The notes below the pieces were generated by a model. It was not told the DNA's origin, ran no database searches, and was given only the letters and a program-made list of their open reading frames with translations. The position numbers and the translations under genes were made by a program. Below are positions 1-9,042 of a stretch of 64,000 nucleotides of DNA, in pieces. The DNA is from Clostridiales bacterium mt11 (GTDB lineage: Bacteria; Bacillota; Clostridia; Tissierellales; Tepidimicrobiaceae), in the NCBI GenBank assembly GCA_001282665.1, contig LN874944.1:359732-423731 (forward strand). The letters run 5' to 3'. How positions within the stretch are numbered: position 1 is the first letter of the stretch; each line of letters opens with the position of its first letter.

Positions 1-192
1 CAGAAAAATCAAATAAGCACTACTAGACTTAGAGGCTGTGAAAACATATCTACCCTTTTCTACACCAAGGTAATCTCAATATGTTCTAATGTGCATAAAA
101 GCGAATTTGGAGTTTGGTTTTCTTTCTATTAAATTGAGAAACTTTTTTAAGTTGAAATATGACTAGCATAAATTAATGAGATAACTTATTCT

Positions 193-496
193 ATGAATGC
201 TTGTTTGATAAAAGAGTATTGGTCTTTACTTAATGAAGATCTTTCAAGCAGACAAATTATGTTAATGAATTTAGTGAAAAAAATCAAGATTATCAATAGG
301 TCAACTAGCTGAATTGATGAATGTTACTTCAGGTGCTTTAAGTCATATTGTATCTAAATTAGAAAAAGAGAAATATCTATTAAGGACAATTAATCTTAGC
401 AATAGGAGAGAAATAACTGGATAGTTGGGTGAGCAAGGACACAATTACTATTCAAAAGAAGAGGAATTGTCAAGAGAAGAAATGAAAGGAGAGTAA
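193..496 (+). pseudogene. Decayed MarR-family transcriptional regulator
   Basis: The frame opening with ATG 193 encodes a short helical N-terminus and is then broken in an A7 run near 277-283. One base on, the frame continues with the winged-helix recognition segment QLAELMNVTSGALSHIVSKL and a wing-like NRREIT motif, meets a TAG at 422-424, and continues as LGEQGHNYYSKEEEL to a TAA at 494-496. Order and motifs fit the MarR DNA-binding fold, but a frameshift and an in-frame stop make it inactive as one polypeptide. It directly abuts the next pseudogene, which it may once have regulated (inference). Confidence 0.6.
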
Positions 497-498
497 TA

Positions 499-1429
499 TT
501 AAAAAGATTTTTTGATGAAATTGAATCTAAAAAACTAATTAATGGAACTGCTTTAGTAGCTAAGGATGGTGAAATATTATATAAAGGAGCTTTTGGTGAG
601 TATGAAAAAAATATCTTTTTACCTGTTGGAATGAAAGATACTGAAGTATTTTGCCAAAGGTTAACTGGACAAGCTATGGATAACTATGCATATGGTTATG
701 TTTTCGATGTGTATAAAGGTAAATATGTTTTGCCAGATGAATTCCCTGAAACAGACTTTGTTATTTATCTCAATGGGATTGTTGGAGATGGAGCGATTCA
801 TTCCGCAGTTGAAGATCTTTATCTGCTTGACCGAGCATTGAGAAATGGGATACTTATTGATGAGACCTTATTGAAGGAAGCCTATTCTCCAGCCTCTCCA
901 AGATTTGAGACTTCTTTTAAATATGAATTTGGATGGATTTTAGAGGAGGAAAAGAAAAAGGGGAAGATTGTGTGGCATAGCGGTGGTTGGCCAGGTTATG
1001 CTACATACTTTAAAAGATACATTGATAATGATCTAGTGATTATTTTTCTAATAAACAAAGAACAGGACTTCGATTTTGAACAATCTATTATAGAATCAAT
1101 TGAAAATATACTTTTTGATGAGCCATATGAGACTTCTAAAGCATTAGAATTCCAAAAAAGCAAAAATACTACATCCTGAGATTTTAGACAGATATGTTGG
1201 CAAGTATAGATTAGAAGAGCATAATGAACTGATTGTAAAGTTTATAATGAAAGATAAGCGGTTATTCATTGAAATGCCCGGATCGATGAAACTAGAAATG
1301 TACGCATCCTCAGATAATGAGTTTTTCCTTCGTTCTTTATCAGTAACAATTAATTTTGCAAATGATGGAGCTAATTATTATTTGACTATTAATGAAGGTG
1401 GTGACTCTCAAACTGCTAAGCGTATTTAA
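499..1429 (+). pseudogene. Serine hydrolase (beta-lactamase class C / PBP4* type), internally deleted and frameshifted
   Basis: The frame starts without ATG as LINGTALVAKDGEILYKGAFGE, the usual N-terminal strand pair of this family, then jumps at about 600 to IFLPVGMKDT, which normally lies more than 100 residues later. The SxxK nucleophile and YxN motifs fall in the missing part. The distal motifs are present, including the HSGGWPGY strand near 977 that carries the third active-site motif. A frameshift near 1160-1172 moves the C-terminal domain (LDRYVGKYRL onward) to another frame, ending at 1429. The protein cannot be catalytic. Decay is probably recent because the reading frames stay open over long stretches. 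Confidence 0.65.
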
Positions 1430-1536
1430 AAAATGAAAATTAGTATTGACTATCATTCAAAGTCTTAAGTAGATATTGAATATCAATATACAGGGATTAG
1501 TTTTTATGGTACTAATGGAAAGGAGTATGATCAATT

Positions 1537-2037
1537 ATGTATAGAAATTATTTTATTAGTCAAAATGAACAAAATTTTTATCCAGAATATGCATGTGGAA
1601 TTGCTTGTCTTTCTATGTTATTAAAATATCATCAGATAACTGGTTACGAAAGCTTTGAAAAACTTGCTATTGAATTAAATTTTAATGTTTCACCAGAAGA
1701 AAAAGGATATGATAGTGATGATATGAAGTGTGGAACTTTCCCTGAAGATATATTAAGATATCTTGTTAAAAATAACATCAATTTCAGAATGTCCTTCTAT
1801 GAAGATGAATGGAAAGAAGCTCTAAAAAAGTCTCCAATTATGGTAATGATGACTGGTAATGAAGAAGAATTTGGTCTTAGGAATAGTCATTGGGTTTTAT
1901 TAATGAAGAGAGATAAAGATTTTTTTACCTATCTTGATCCATATGAAACGCTGATATCAAATAATTACGTGAAACATATTTGGTTAGGTGATTTTCAAAA
2001 ATATTATACGGGAATAGCTTGTCAAATAATCATATAA
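1537..2037 (+). CDS. C39-like cysteine peptidase family protein
   Basis: The 166-residue protein carries the papain-like C39 pattern: a CGIAC nucleophile motif at residues 20-24, a catalytic His in NSHWVLL near residue 128, and the Asp in YLDPY near residue 145. The oxyanion Gln normally six residues before the Cys is not at that spacing (Q12 is eight before). There is no signal peptide, transmembrane segment or ABC-transporter domain, so it is not a bacteriocin exporter and would act in the cytoplasm. An AAAGGAG ribosome binding site near 1518 supports the ATG. It stands alone between decayed genes and an SDR gene; the substrate is unknown. Confidence 0.6.
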   Translation: MYRNYFISQNEQNFYPEYACGIACLSMLLKYHQITGYESFEKLAIELNFNVSPEEKGYDSDDMKCGTFPEDILRYLVKNNINFRMSFYEDEWKEALKKSPIMVMMTGNEEEFGLRNSHWVLLMKRDKDFFTYLDPYETLISNNYVKHIWLGDFQKYYTGIACQIII

Positions 2038-2315
2038 AATTACTTTTTTCTTTAGGAATTATTATAGAAAGTCAATCATGATGTATACTTGATACTGAAA
2101 TTAAATATATACCTAATAAATTATCTTATTACAAAAAAATATAGTTGAAATATTTTGATGAAATATATACAATAAAGAAAAGTGCCTAAAGAATAAGGTG
2201 ACCCTAAAAGTTAAACTTTTTTCAGAGTAGATATTGAAATAGATTTCTACCCTGATATTTATCTTTTATTGATAAAATATTAAGAAAATTAAAATTTTTA
2301 TAGGAGGGATTTGAT

Positions 2316-3062
2316 ATGGGAAGAGTTGAAGGAAAGGTTGCATTAATCATTGGTGCAACTTCTGGTATTGGAAAGGCAACTGCTGCACTATTAGCTAAAG
2401 AAGGTGCACAAGTTATCTTTACTGGCAGACGTGAAGATGTTGGTAAAAAGGTTGAAGAAGAAATTGCTTTACAAGGTGGACAAGTTGAATTTTTCAGATG
2501 TGATGCAACCGATGAAGAGGAATGCAAGGCTTTGGTTGACTATGTAGTTGAAAAATATGATAGAATTGATATTCTACACAATAACGCAGGTGTTCTTATT
2601 GACGCAGATTTCTTGAATATTGATCTGAAGAATAATTTTGATCGAACAATGAATACAAACTTGAGAAGCCAAATTGCCATGATGCAATTAGTACTCCCAG
2701 TTATGCTAAAACAAGGCAAGGGTTCTGTAATTAATACAGCATCAGTTGGTGGTATCGTAACGATGCCGATGAATATTCCTTACTCAGCATCTAAGGCTGC
2801 AACCATCCATATTACCCGTACATTAGCTAAAACTTATGCGAAAGATGGCATTCGTTTTAACGCTGTATGCCCAGGCTTAACTTATTCTGAAATGGTTGAA
2901 CCAGGTAATGATTTTGATAAAGCCGTATTGCCAGGTGTTCCTATGGGACGTGGGGCACAACCAGAAGAAATTGCAAACGGAATTCTTTTCTTAGCAAGTG
3001 ATGAATCTTCATATTTTACGGGACAAGCATTAGTCATTGACGGAGGTTTATCCTTAGCGTAG
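2316..3062 (+). CDS. SDR family NAD(P)-dependent oxidoreductase
   Basis: A complete classical short-chain dehydrogenase of 248 residues. It has the nucleotide-binding motif GATSGIG (residues 13-19), NNAG in the middle of the sheet, a catalytic Ser in the NTASVGG strand and the YxxxK pair in YSASKAA. TGRR at the end of the second strand suggests a preference for NADP(H). The ATG follows TAGGAGGGA at 8 bases. The gene stands alone and ends in a strong terminator. Substrate cannot be inferred; the family covers 3-oxoacyl-ACP reductases, sugar and steroid dehydrogenases. Confidence 0.8.
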   Translation: MGRVEGKVALIIGATSGIGKATAALLAKEGAQVIFTGRREDVGKKVEEEIALQGGQVEFFRCDATDEEECKALVDYVVEKYDRIDILHNNAGVLIDADFLNIDLKNNFDRTMNTNLRSQIAMMQLVLPVMLKQGKGSVINTASVGGIVTMPMNIPYSASKAATIHITRTLAKTYAKDGIRFNAVCPGLTYSEMVEPGNDFDKAVLPGVPMGRGAQPEEIANGILFLASDESSYFTGQALVIDGGLSLA

Positions 3063-3070
3063 TTTTTGAA

Positions 3071-3116
3071 TCACCTGTTCTTGTATTGAGTTTACTATGA
3101 GAACAGGTGACTTTTT
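3071..3116 (+). terminator. Intrinsic terminator of the SDR gene
   Basis: Perfect 10-bp inverted repeat tcacctgttc / gaacaggtga (3071-3080 and 3101-3110) with a 20-base loop, followed by CTTTTT. It lies 9 bases after the stop codon. Confidence 0.8.
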
Positions 3117-4085
3117 AATGGCCTTATTCATAAAGTACTACCTTTGATAGATAATTTTGAAGAGTATATAAACTTCACTTTTAATAAAGCAAAGAAGGTT
3201 AAAGGGTTTGGAAATTTTTTAATTAAATATTGCTGTTTTTTATTTCCCTTGAAAGTAAAATTGGGAATTTTTGCATGGGAAAGCTTAATATAAAGTAATG
3301 AACCGGGACAGTATTGAAGCAATAGGATAAATAGAACATGTTACGATTCCCTTTATCTATTTAATGTATTATCAAGACATGGTTTTGAAAGAATTGATTT
3401 TGAACTAATCACGTTAAAACCATCACACTGTTTGTGAAGTAGGATTGGAAATATTTTATGGCTGAGAGTATAATTTTGATGACGTATTGTGGTGGTAAAT
3501 AGAAAAATAGGATATGACAACAACATATAGTGGCTGAAGGACAAATATTGGGTCAAAAATATAGATGACATTGGAAAAATGGGAAAAGTAGGTTGATAAG
3601 TGAATGGTTGAATAATATCCTATAGATGAACACAAAAGTGGAATAATTTATGGTACAAAGTGGAATGAGGATAATATGAATTATCTAATCTTGCTAAATA
3701 ATTTTATTTAGATTTGTAGATTTACAGATGAGATGTACACTGGTTTGAGAAATACATATACAAAAGAAATAGCATTTGGACGAATAAATATCCTATTATT
3801 TCTTCAAATAATGGGATACTATATGGAGCTATTTAGTATTGGGATTAGACCATGAAAAGATTTTACCACCAAGGGGTACTAGATATTCACCAAATCATTG
3901 TTGTACTCTCAAGGCATTGTGAGTCTATTGCGTTGTTTAGGAAACAGACTTATAATATGGTTTGGAGGATATAACTATAAAATCATTGGAGAAAATCAAG
4001 TTATTAGTTGAGAAACCCAGCATATTTGTTGTTAAAAAAGAATATAAATGATAGCCTCTACTATAGATAATATAATAAACCTAAT
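3117..4085. other. Long stretch without an intact gene; decayed coding fragments
   Basis: No frame here has both a start with ribosome binding site and a convincing protein. Two short pieces look like remnants: one near 3440-3510 containing SIILMTY, which recurs with a one-base deletion near 8398-8415, and one near 3835-3920 reading YLVLGLDHEKILPPRGTRY, which resembles a fragment at 18.1 kb. The families were not recognised. Confidence 0.4.
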
Positions 4086-4114
4086 TTGCATAAATTATCA
4101 GTATATGCTATAAT
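4086..4114 (+). promoter_or_regulatory. Promoter of the osmolyte transporter operon
   Basis: TTGCAT (4086-4091), 17-base spacer, TATAAT (4109-4114) with an extended -10 TGC just upstream. It would start transcription near 4121, some 26 bases before the riboswitch aptamer. Confidence 0.7.
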
Positions 4115-4146
4115 CGAACTTAATATTTACAATTGAAAAATAAATC

Positions 4147-4257
4147 ATATCGCTGAATTCTTAAATGAAGCGGGGGACCCAATCTTCGGGGGTGTATCCA
4201 TTTTTGGAGGGGTAGAACCCTTTAGCCCTAACCCGACAGCTAACCTCGTAAGCGTAT
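4147..4257 (+). promoter_or_regulatory. c-di-AMP riboswitch (ydaO-yuaA class)
   Basis: The conserved blocks of this class appear in order: GCGGGGGACCCA (4170-4181), GGGGTGTATCC (4189-4199), a GTAGAACCC block and the hallmark CCCGACAGCTAACCTCGTA (4232-4250), closed by a P1 helix between the ATCGCT-like 5' end and AGCGTAT. Known members bind cyclic di-AMP and shut off downstream genes, commonly potassium and osmolyte transporters and wall hydrolases. Here it lies between a strong promoter and a terminator ahead of a betaine-type transporter, so an off-switch for osmolyte import is the expected function. Confidence 0.88.
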
Positions 4258-4282
4258 AAAGGGGAGTAATGTTCTGCTTATT

Positions 4283-4311
4283 AGAACTATGGAACTCCAT
4301 GGTTCTTTTTT
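4283..4311 (+). terminator. Expression-platform terminator of the c-di-AMP riboswitch
   Basis: Stem agaactatgg / ccatggttct (one G-T pair) with loop AACT and six T residues, 26 bases after the aptamer. GTTCT at 4271-4275 and AGTTC at 4325-4329 could compete for the same arms as an antiterminator. A second small hairpin (ggttc-ttag-gaacc, 4374-4387) lies before the gene. Confidence 0.75.
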
Positions 4312-4467
4312 GTACCTAAAATTAAGTTCACATAATAAGAACTAACTCATTAGCGAAATCAAAGATTGTTAATGGTTCTTAGGAACCTTGTTGTTTTATA
4401 ATATTTATGAGCTTAATTATTCCCTTAATTGATTTTTCAATTATAAAAAAGGGGAAGGTGTTGAATT

Positions 4468-6342
4468 GTGAGAAAGTTTTTCAGTATAATTCTATTATTC
4501 ATATTAGTAATTACATCTACTGTTGTCTATTCAGAAAAAGTAACAACAAAGGAAATAGCCTTTGCAGACGTTGGTTGGGATAGTGTGAAGTTCCACAATG
4601 CAGTAGCAGGACTGATAGCAGAACAAATCTTTGGGTACAAATGGAGAGAAATTCCTGGATCGACTACTGTATTACACGAAGGATTACTTAAAGGTGAAAT
4701 AGATGTCCATATGGAAGAGTGGACAGACAACCTAGTCACTTATGAGAAGGATTTAAATGAAGGCAAATTTAAAGATTTAGGAGTAAATTTTGATGATAAT
4801 GATCAAGGCTTTTATGTTCCAAGATATGTAATTGAAGGGGATGCTGAAAGAGGAATTAAGCCAATGGCTCCTGATTTAAAATATGTATGGGATTTAAAGA
4901 AATATCCCGATTTATTTCCTGATGCAGAAATAAAGGGTATGGGTAGAGTTTATGGTGCAATTCCCGGTTGGGAAGTTGATGAGATTATCCATAATAAATA
5001 TCTACATTATAATCTAGACGAAAACTTTGTGTATTTTAGGCCAGGTTCAGATGCAGCTATATCGTCAGCTTTAACTTCAGCTTACGAAAAGGGTGAACCA
5101 ATAGTTGCATATTATTGGGAACCAACTTGGCTCATGGGTAAATATGATTTTGTATTATTGAAAGATAAACCCTTTGATGTTAACACATATATAGAAGGGA
5201 AAACTGAACTACCTTCTGTAAAAGTAAATATAGGAGTAAGTAATAGATTTTATGAACAAAATCCTGAGATGATTGAATTCCTTACGAAGTATAAGACTTC
5301 CAGTGCTTTAACCTCAGAGGCTCTAGCACATATGCAAGAAACTGGTGATAATTATATAGAAACAGCAAAATGGTTTTTAAAGCAGCATGATGAATTGATA
5401 GACCAGTGGCTAAGTCCAAGTGATGCACAAAAGATTAGAGCCTATTTAAGTACAAATCAAAAGGTCAAAACATCAAATTGGCTAACAGATTTTCCATTTA
5501 AGATACCTTTAAATGTTAATGACATAGATACTTCAGTTAGAAATTTTAGTGTAAGATATGATTCGTTTTTTAGTAAAATAAGATTATTCTTAGGTAATTT
5601 AGTAAATGCAATCTATAAGGTGTTAGATTGCATACCTTGGTTTATATCCTTAATATTAGTATTCTTAGCAGGTTGGAAAACGAGTAGAAAGATTGGGAAA
5701 GGAATACTATATACAGGTTTACTATCTCTTATAGGAGCTTTAGGGCTGTGGAATTTTATGAATGAAACATTATCTATAGTTATAGCTTCAGTTATAATTT
5801 CATTGTCACTAGGCTTTCCATTAGGAATAATCATTTCAACCAGTGAAAGGGCAAATCGAATAATTCGACCAGTATTAGACACAATGCAGACAATGCCAGT
5901 ATTTGTATATCTAATTCCAGCTTTATTATTCTTTGGTTTAGGTAAACCGCCTGCGGTAATAGCAACAACAATTTATGCTATAGTACCAATTATTAGACTT
6001 ACAAGTCATGGAATTAGACAAATTGACAAGGAAGTAGTAGAAGCATCCTTATCCTTTGGTTCCACTAGATTACAATCCCTAATAAAGGTACAAATACCAC
6101 AAGCTTTACCAACAATAATGACTGGAGTAAACCAAACCCTTATGATGGCCATGTCCATGGTTGTTACAACTTCCATGATTGGAGCTACTGGTCTAGGTAT
6201 GGAAGTTCTAATAAGTGTTAACCGAGTAGAAATAGGTAGAGGACTAGTATCCGGTACTGCGGTTGTAATTATTGCAGTCTTATTAGATAGAATAACCCAA
6301 GGCTTTATCAATGGTAGGGAGGTAAGCCTAGATGAAGAATAA
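4468..6342 (+). CDS. Glycine betaine/proline-type ABC transporter, substrate-binding domain fused to permease
   Basis: The 624-residue protein starts at GTG 4468 behind GGGGAAGG. Residues 1-22 form a signal segment; about 25-330 are an OpuAC/ProX-like ligand-binding domain (starting with the IAFADVGWDS strand, with VHMEEWTDN and YYWEPTW); about 370-615 are a ProW/OpuAB-type membrane domain with roughly six or seven helices and the EAA coupling loop (EASLSFGST). Binding protein and channel are therefore one chain, with the binding domain N-terminal. In the well-known lactococcal OpuABC the order is reversed. The likely substrates are glycine betaine, carnitine or choline; which one is not visible. 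Expression is probably controlled by the c-di-AMP switch upstream, linking uptake to turgor. Confidence 0.85.
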   Translation: MRKFFSIILLFILVITSTVVYSEKVTTKEIAFADVGWDSVKFHNAVAGLIAEQIFGYKWREIPGSTTVLHEGLLKGEIDVHMEEWTDNLVTYEKDLNEGKFKDLGVNFDDNDQGFYVPRYVIEGDAERGIKPMAPDLKYVWDLKKYPDLFPDAEIKGMGRVYGAIPGWEVDEIIHNKYLHYNLDENFVYFRPGSDAAISSALTSAYEKGEPIVAYYWEPTWLMGKYDFVLLKDKPFDVNTYIEGKTELPSVKVNIGVSNRFYEQNPEMIEFLTKYKTSSALTSEALAHMQETGDNYIETAKWFLKQHDELIDQWLSPSDAQKIRAYLSTNQKVKTSNWLTDFPFKIPLNVNDIDTSVRNFSVRYDSFFSKIRLFLGNLVNAIYKVLDCIPWFISLILVFLAGWKTSRKIGKGILYTGLLSLIGALGLWNFMNETLSIVIASVIISLSLGFPLGIIISTSERANRIIRPVLDTMQTMPVFVYLIPALLFFGLGKPPAVIATTIYAIVPIIRLTSHGIRQIDKEVVEASLSFGSTRLQSLIKVQIPQALPTIMTGVNQTLMMAMSMVVTTSMIGATGLGMEVLISVNRVEIGRGLVSGTAVVIIAVLLDRITQGFINGREVSLDEE

Positions 6343-7510
6343 TAATATTTTACGCATTAAAAACTTGAGTAAATTATATGGTGTAGAAAAAAGTAGAGCA
6401 TTTAAAATGAAAAGATCAGGAGCATCTAAGGATGAGGTCTATAAAAAAACTGGGGTAACTGTGGCACTTTGGGATGTAACCTTGAATGTAAAAAAAGGAG
6501 AGATATTTGTAATAATAGGTTTATCAGGCTCTGGTAAATCAACATTAGTTAGATGTTTTAATATGTTAAATAAACCTAGTTCAGGAGAAATCTTATTTAG
6601 TGATAAGGATATAAGTAAATTTAATAAAAAGGAATTAAATGAATATAGAAGAAATAATATCGCTATGGTATTTCAAAACTTTGGACTTATGTCTCACAGG
6701 GATGTTTTAGGGAATGTAGAATATGGTCTTGAAATTAAGGGAGTATCCAAAGATGAACGTCAAGCTAAAGCAAAAGAAATGATTTCTATGGTATGCTTGG
6801 AAGGTTTGGAGAATGAACCTATATCAAGCCTCTCAGGAGGTATGAAACAAAGAGTAGGATTGGCAAGGGCTCTAGCTAATGATCCTGATATACTCTTAAT
6901 GGATGAACCATTTTCTGCGTTAGATCCTTTAGTTAGAAAGGATATGCAGTTTGAACTTTTATCTATTCAAAAGAAGTTAGATAAGACCATAATATTTATA
7001 ACGCACGATATTAATGAAGCCTTTAAATTAGGTGATAGGGTAGCAATAATGCGTGATGGAGAATTGATTCAACTTGATACTCCAGAGATGATATCTGAGC
7101 ATCCAGCAAATGATTATGTAAGACAATTTATAAATGATGCAGATAAAACTCAGGTAATTAGTGTTAAAAATGTAATGGCTACTCCAAATAGTATTGTTCG
7201 TAGAACAGATAGTCTAAATTATGCTATAAATATCATGAGAACCAATAAGGTTTCTAGTGCTTATGTTGTTGGAGATAAGATGAAATTATTAGGAATAGTT
7301 ACAATTGATGATGCTGTACGAGCTAGAAATGAAAGGTTATCATTATCAGATGTAATTATAGAAAATATAATGACCACAGTACCAGATACATTATTACATG
7401 ATATAATCCCTATGGCTGTAGAGACTAGATATCCTATAGCTGTAATAGATAATGATGGAAGCCTAAAGGGTATATTATCCAAGGCTGATGTATTATCATC
7501 CATGTTGTAA
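6332..7510 (+). CDS. Glycine betaine-type ABC transporter ATP-binding protein with CBS pair
   Basis: The 392-residue ATPase has Walker A GLSGSGKST, signature LSGGMKQRVGLARA, Walker B ILLMDEPFSALD and the switch His in FITHD. Residues from about 275 to the end form two CBS domains (the second begins around IIENIMTT), as in OpuAA/ProV proteins, where CBS pairs sense ionic strength or bind nucleotides such as c-di-AMP. The start overlaps the permease gene by 11 bases, which indicates translational coupling. It powers the fused transporter encoded just upstream; together the two genes make a complete importer. With the riboswitch, c-di-AMP may act at two levels here (inference). Confidence 0.88.
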   Translation: MKNNNILRIKNLSKLYGVEKSRAFKMKRSGASKDEVYKKTGVTVALWDVTLNVKKGEIFVIIGLSGSGKSTLVRCFNMLNKPSSGEILFSDKDISKFNKKELNEYRRNNIAMVFQNFGLMSHRDVLGNVEYGLEIKGVSKDERQAKAKEMISMVCLEGLENEPISSLSGGMKQRVGLARALANDPDILLMDEPFSALDPLVRKDMQFELLSIQKKLDKTIIFITHDINEAFKLGDRVAIMRDGELIQLDTPEMISEHPANDYVRQFINDADKTQVISVKNVMATPNSIVRRTDSLNYAINIMRTNKVSSAYVVGDKMKLLGIVTIDDAVRARNERLSLSDVIIENIMTTVPDTLLHDIIPMAVETRYPIAVIDNDGSLKGILSKADVLSSML

Positions 7511-7763
7511 TAAGGCAGGTGTCAATTCTAGCCTATATTAACAATAAATATTTTCTATGAGATAATAGCTTTTATGAAGTAATAGAAAATGTTGTATATA
7601 TTGTTTCAAAATAGAGAGTTTTTATTAAAACCTAATGGGTTTACAGGAGAATTAAATCCTTATGAAATAAAAAGAATTATAATTCTTCTTTGAGTGAAAT
7701 GTATTATATGTAAATAAAAACTAGATAGATTGATAAGTCCACTAAGGCTAAGGAATAAATATT

Positions 7764-8333
7764 TTGCTATTCCCAAATTTTGAAACGCTGGATGTGTTTG
7801 GATCAGTGGAAATTTTAGGACATATTGATGAATACCATTTGCGATTTATTTCCGTAAACGGCGGTATTATCCAAAGTAAACAAGGAACAGATATTTTTAC
7901 TGAGCCTGTAAACGAAGTAGATTATTCTGGTGTTTTATTGATTCCTGGCGGTCAGGGCACTAGACTTCTCGTCAATGATCATAATTTTATTCATATGCTC
8001 AACCAGATTGCTTCTCAGTCAACATATTGTCTCACAGTATGTACAGGTTCTGCCCTTTTGGCAAAAACCGGGTTATTAGACGGGCGAAGGGCAACTTCAA
8101 ATAAAAGAGCATTCGATTGGGTAAAGTCTGTAAACTCAAACATAGGCTGGATTACTGGCGGGAGATGGGTTGTAGATGGAAAATTCTATACTTCATCTGG
8201 CGTATCAGCGGGGATGGATATGTCTCTTGGATTCATTAATGATAGGTTTGGAAAAGAAATTGCGGATGAAACTGCAAATGCCATAGAGTATGTTTGGAAT
8301 TCAGATAAAGATAACGATTTGTTCGCTCGATAG
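7764..8333 (+). CDS. DJ-1/PfpI family protein
   Basis: 189 residues starting at TTG 7764, with AAGGA nine bases upstream. The sequence opens directly with LLFPNFETLDVFG, the usual first strand and loop of this family, and has the nucleophile elbow CLTVCTGSALLAKTGLL with Cys in VCTGS. The very short N-terminus and non-ATG start suggest either an unusual start or loss of the original one. ThiJ/PfpI members include chaperones, amidases and AraC-linked sensors; no specific role is supported. The 270 bases after the stop hold a fragment resembling one at 3.4 kb, then a terminator. Confidence 0.65.
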   Translation: MLFPNFETLDVFGSVEILGHIDEYHLRFISVNGGIIQSKQGTDIFTEPVNEVDYSGVLLIPGGQGTRLLVNDHNFIHMLNQIASQSTYCLTVCTGSALLAKTGLLDGRRATSNKRAFDWVKSVNSNIGWITGGRWVVDGKFYTSSGVSAGMDMSLGFINDRFGKEIADETANAIEYVWNSDKDNDLFAR

Positions 8334-8602
8334 CGAATCGACTTCTAAATATGTTCCGCACCATATTAATACTACATCTTTTCAAGGCATGTGGGAAGTA
8401 TAATTTTGTGACGTATTACAGTGACAAAGGCGAAAGATGGGCTAAATCGTTTTTTAATAACTGTTTTTGAGTAAATTATAGATGATACAAGAAAATTTGA
8501 GTTATGAAAGTGTAAAATATGAAATTACTTTTAAAATGTCATAAGAGATCCTCTTTATTACAATGGAAAGTTTATATAGCTAAAATAAGCTATTAGCCGC
8601 TT

Positions 8603-8637
8603 AAGCACAAGAAAATTTCTTGTGCTTACATTTTTTA
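8603..8637 (+). terminator. Intrinsic terminator
   Basis: Arms aagcacaagaaa (8603-8614) and tttcttgtgctt (8616-8627) form a long stem followed by ACATTTTTT. It separates the pfpI-like gene from the thiamine operon promoter. Confidence 0.7.
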
Positions 8638-8707
8638 AGATGAACTATATATTTGTCCATTGCAGTTCGCTATGCATAGCATAGTCAGCTAAAACTTCTT
8701 TTGTAAC

Positions 8708-8736
8708 TTGACTACATTGTTACTATGGGATATAAT
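8708..8736 (+). promoter_or_regulatory. Promoter of the thiamine salvage operon
   Basis: TTGACT (8708-8713), a 17-base spacer and TATAAT (8731-8736). Transcription would start near 8743, just before the first TPP aptamer. No equally good -35 is visible before the second aptamer, although a TATAAT occurs at 8927-8932. Confidence 0.75.
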
Positions 8737-8749
8737 CAATATTGTTAAT

Positions 8750-8834
8750 ATTTGCGGGGGGACTACATAGTAGTTGAGAAGGTAAAACCTGACCCTTTGA
8801 ACCTGTTGGTTAATACCGACGTAGGGAAGCAAAT
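8750..8834 (+). promoter_or_regulatory. TPP riboswitch, first copy
   Basis: A complete THI-box: P1 arms atttgc / gcaaat, the CGGGGGGACT block, TTGAGA (CTGAGA position), the invariant ACCCTTTGAACCTG and the TAATACCGACGTAGGGAAG segment. These bind the pyrimidine and diphosphate of thiamine diphosphate. It is followed by its own linker and terminator. Confidence 0.95.
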
Positions 8835-8858
8835 CACATACGAAATTTGTATATGATT

Positions 8859-8893
8859 AAGGTGCTTCTCCGTATAGAGAAGCACCTTTTATT
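8859..8893 (+). terminator. Terminator of the first TPP riboswitch
   Basis: Stem aggtgcttctc / gagaagcacct (8860-8870 and 8877-8887) with loop CGTATA and a T-rich tail TTTTATTATTT. A short linker hairpin (atac-gaaattt-gtat, 8839-8853) lies between aptamer and terminator. Confidence 0.88.
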
Positions 8894-8936
8894 ATTTAAT
8901 ATAAGATTATTAAGTATAAAAATGAATATAATTAAC

Positions 8937-9020
8937 ATTTGCGGGGGGACTATGAATAGTTGAGAAGGTAAAACCTGACCCTTTGAACCTGTTGGTTAAT
9001 ACCAACGTAGGGAAGCAAAT
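8937..9020 (+). promoter_or_regulatory. TPP riboswitch, second tandem copy
   Basis: Nearly identical to the first copy, with the same P1 arms and invariant ACCCTTTGAACCTG core. Differences are confined to the P3 region (ACTATGAATAGTTGAG versus ACTACATAGTAGTTGAG) and one base of the TAATACCAACG segment. The linker ACATACGAAATTTGTATATGAT is identical in both copies, so the whole aptamer-terminator unit was duplicated. Confidence 0.95.
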
Positions 9021-9042
9021 CACATACGAAATTTGTATATGA

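Noticed and set aside
2222..2527. Minus-strand frame across the SDR start
   Set aside because: It mirrors the SDR gene, has serine-rich shadow composition and no ribosome binding site.
3353..3571. Minus-strand 72-codon frame in the decayed region
   Set aside because: No ribosome binding site, no recognisable motif, and the opposite strand holds gene remnants.
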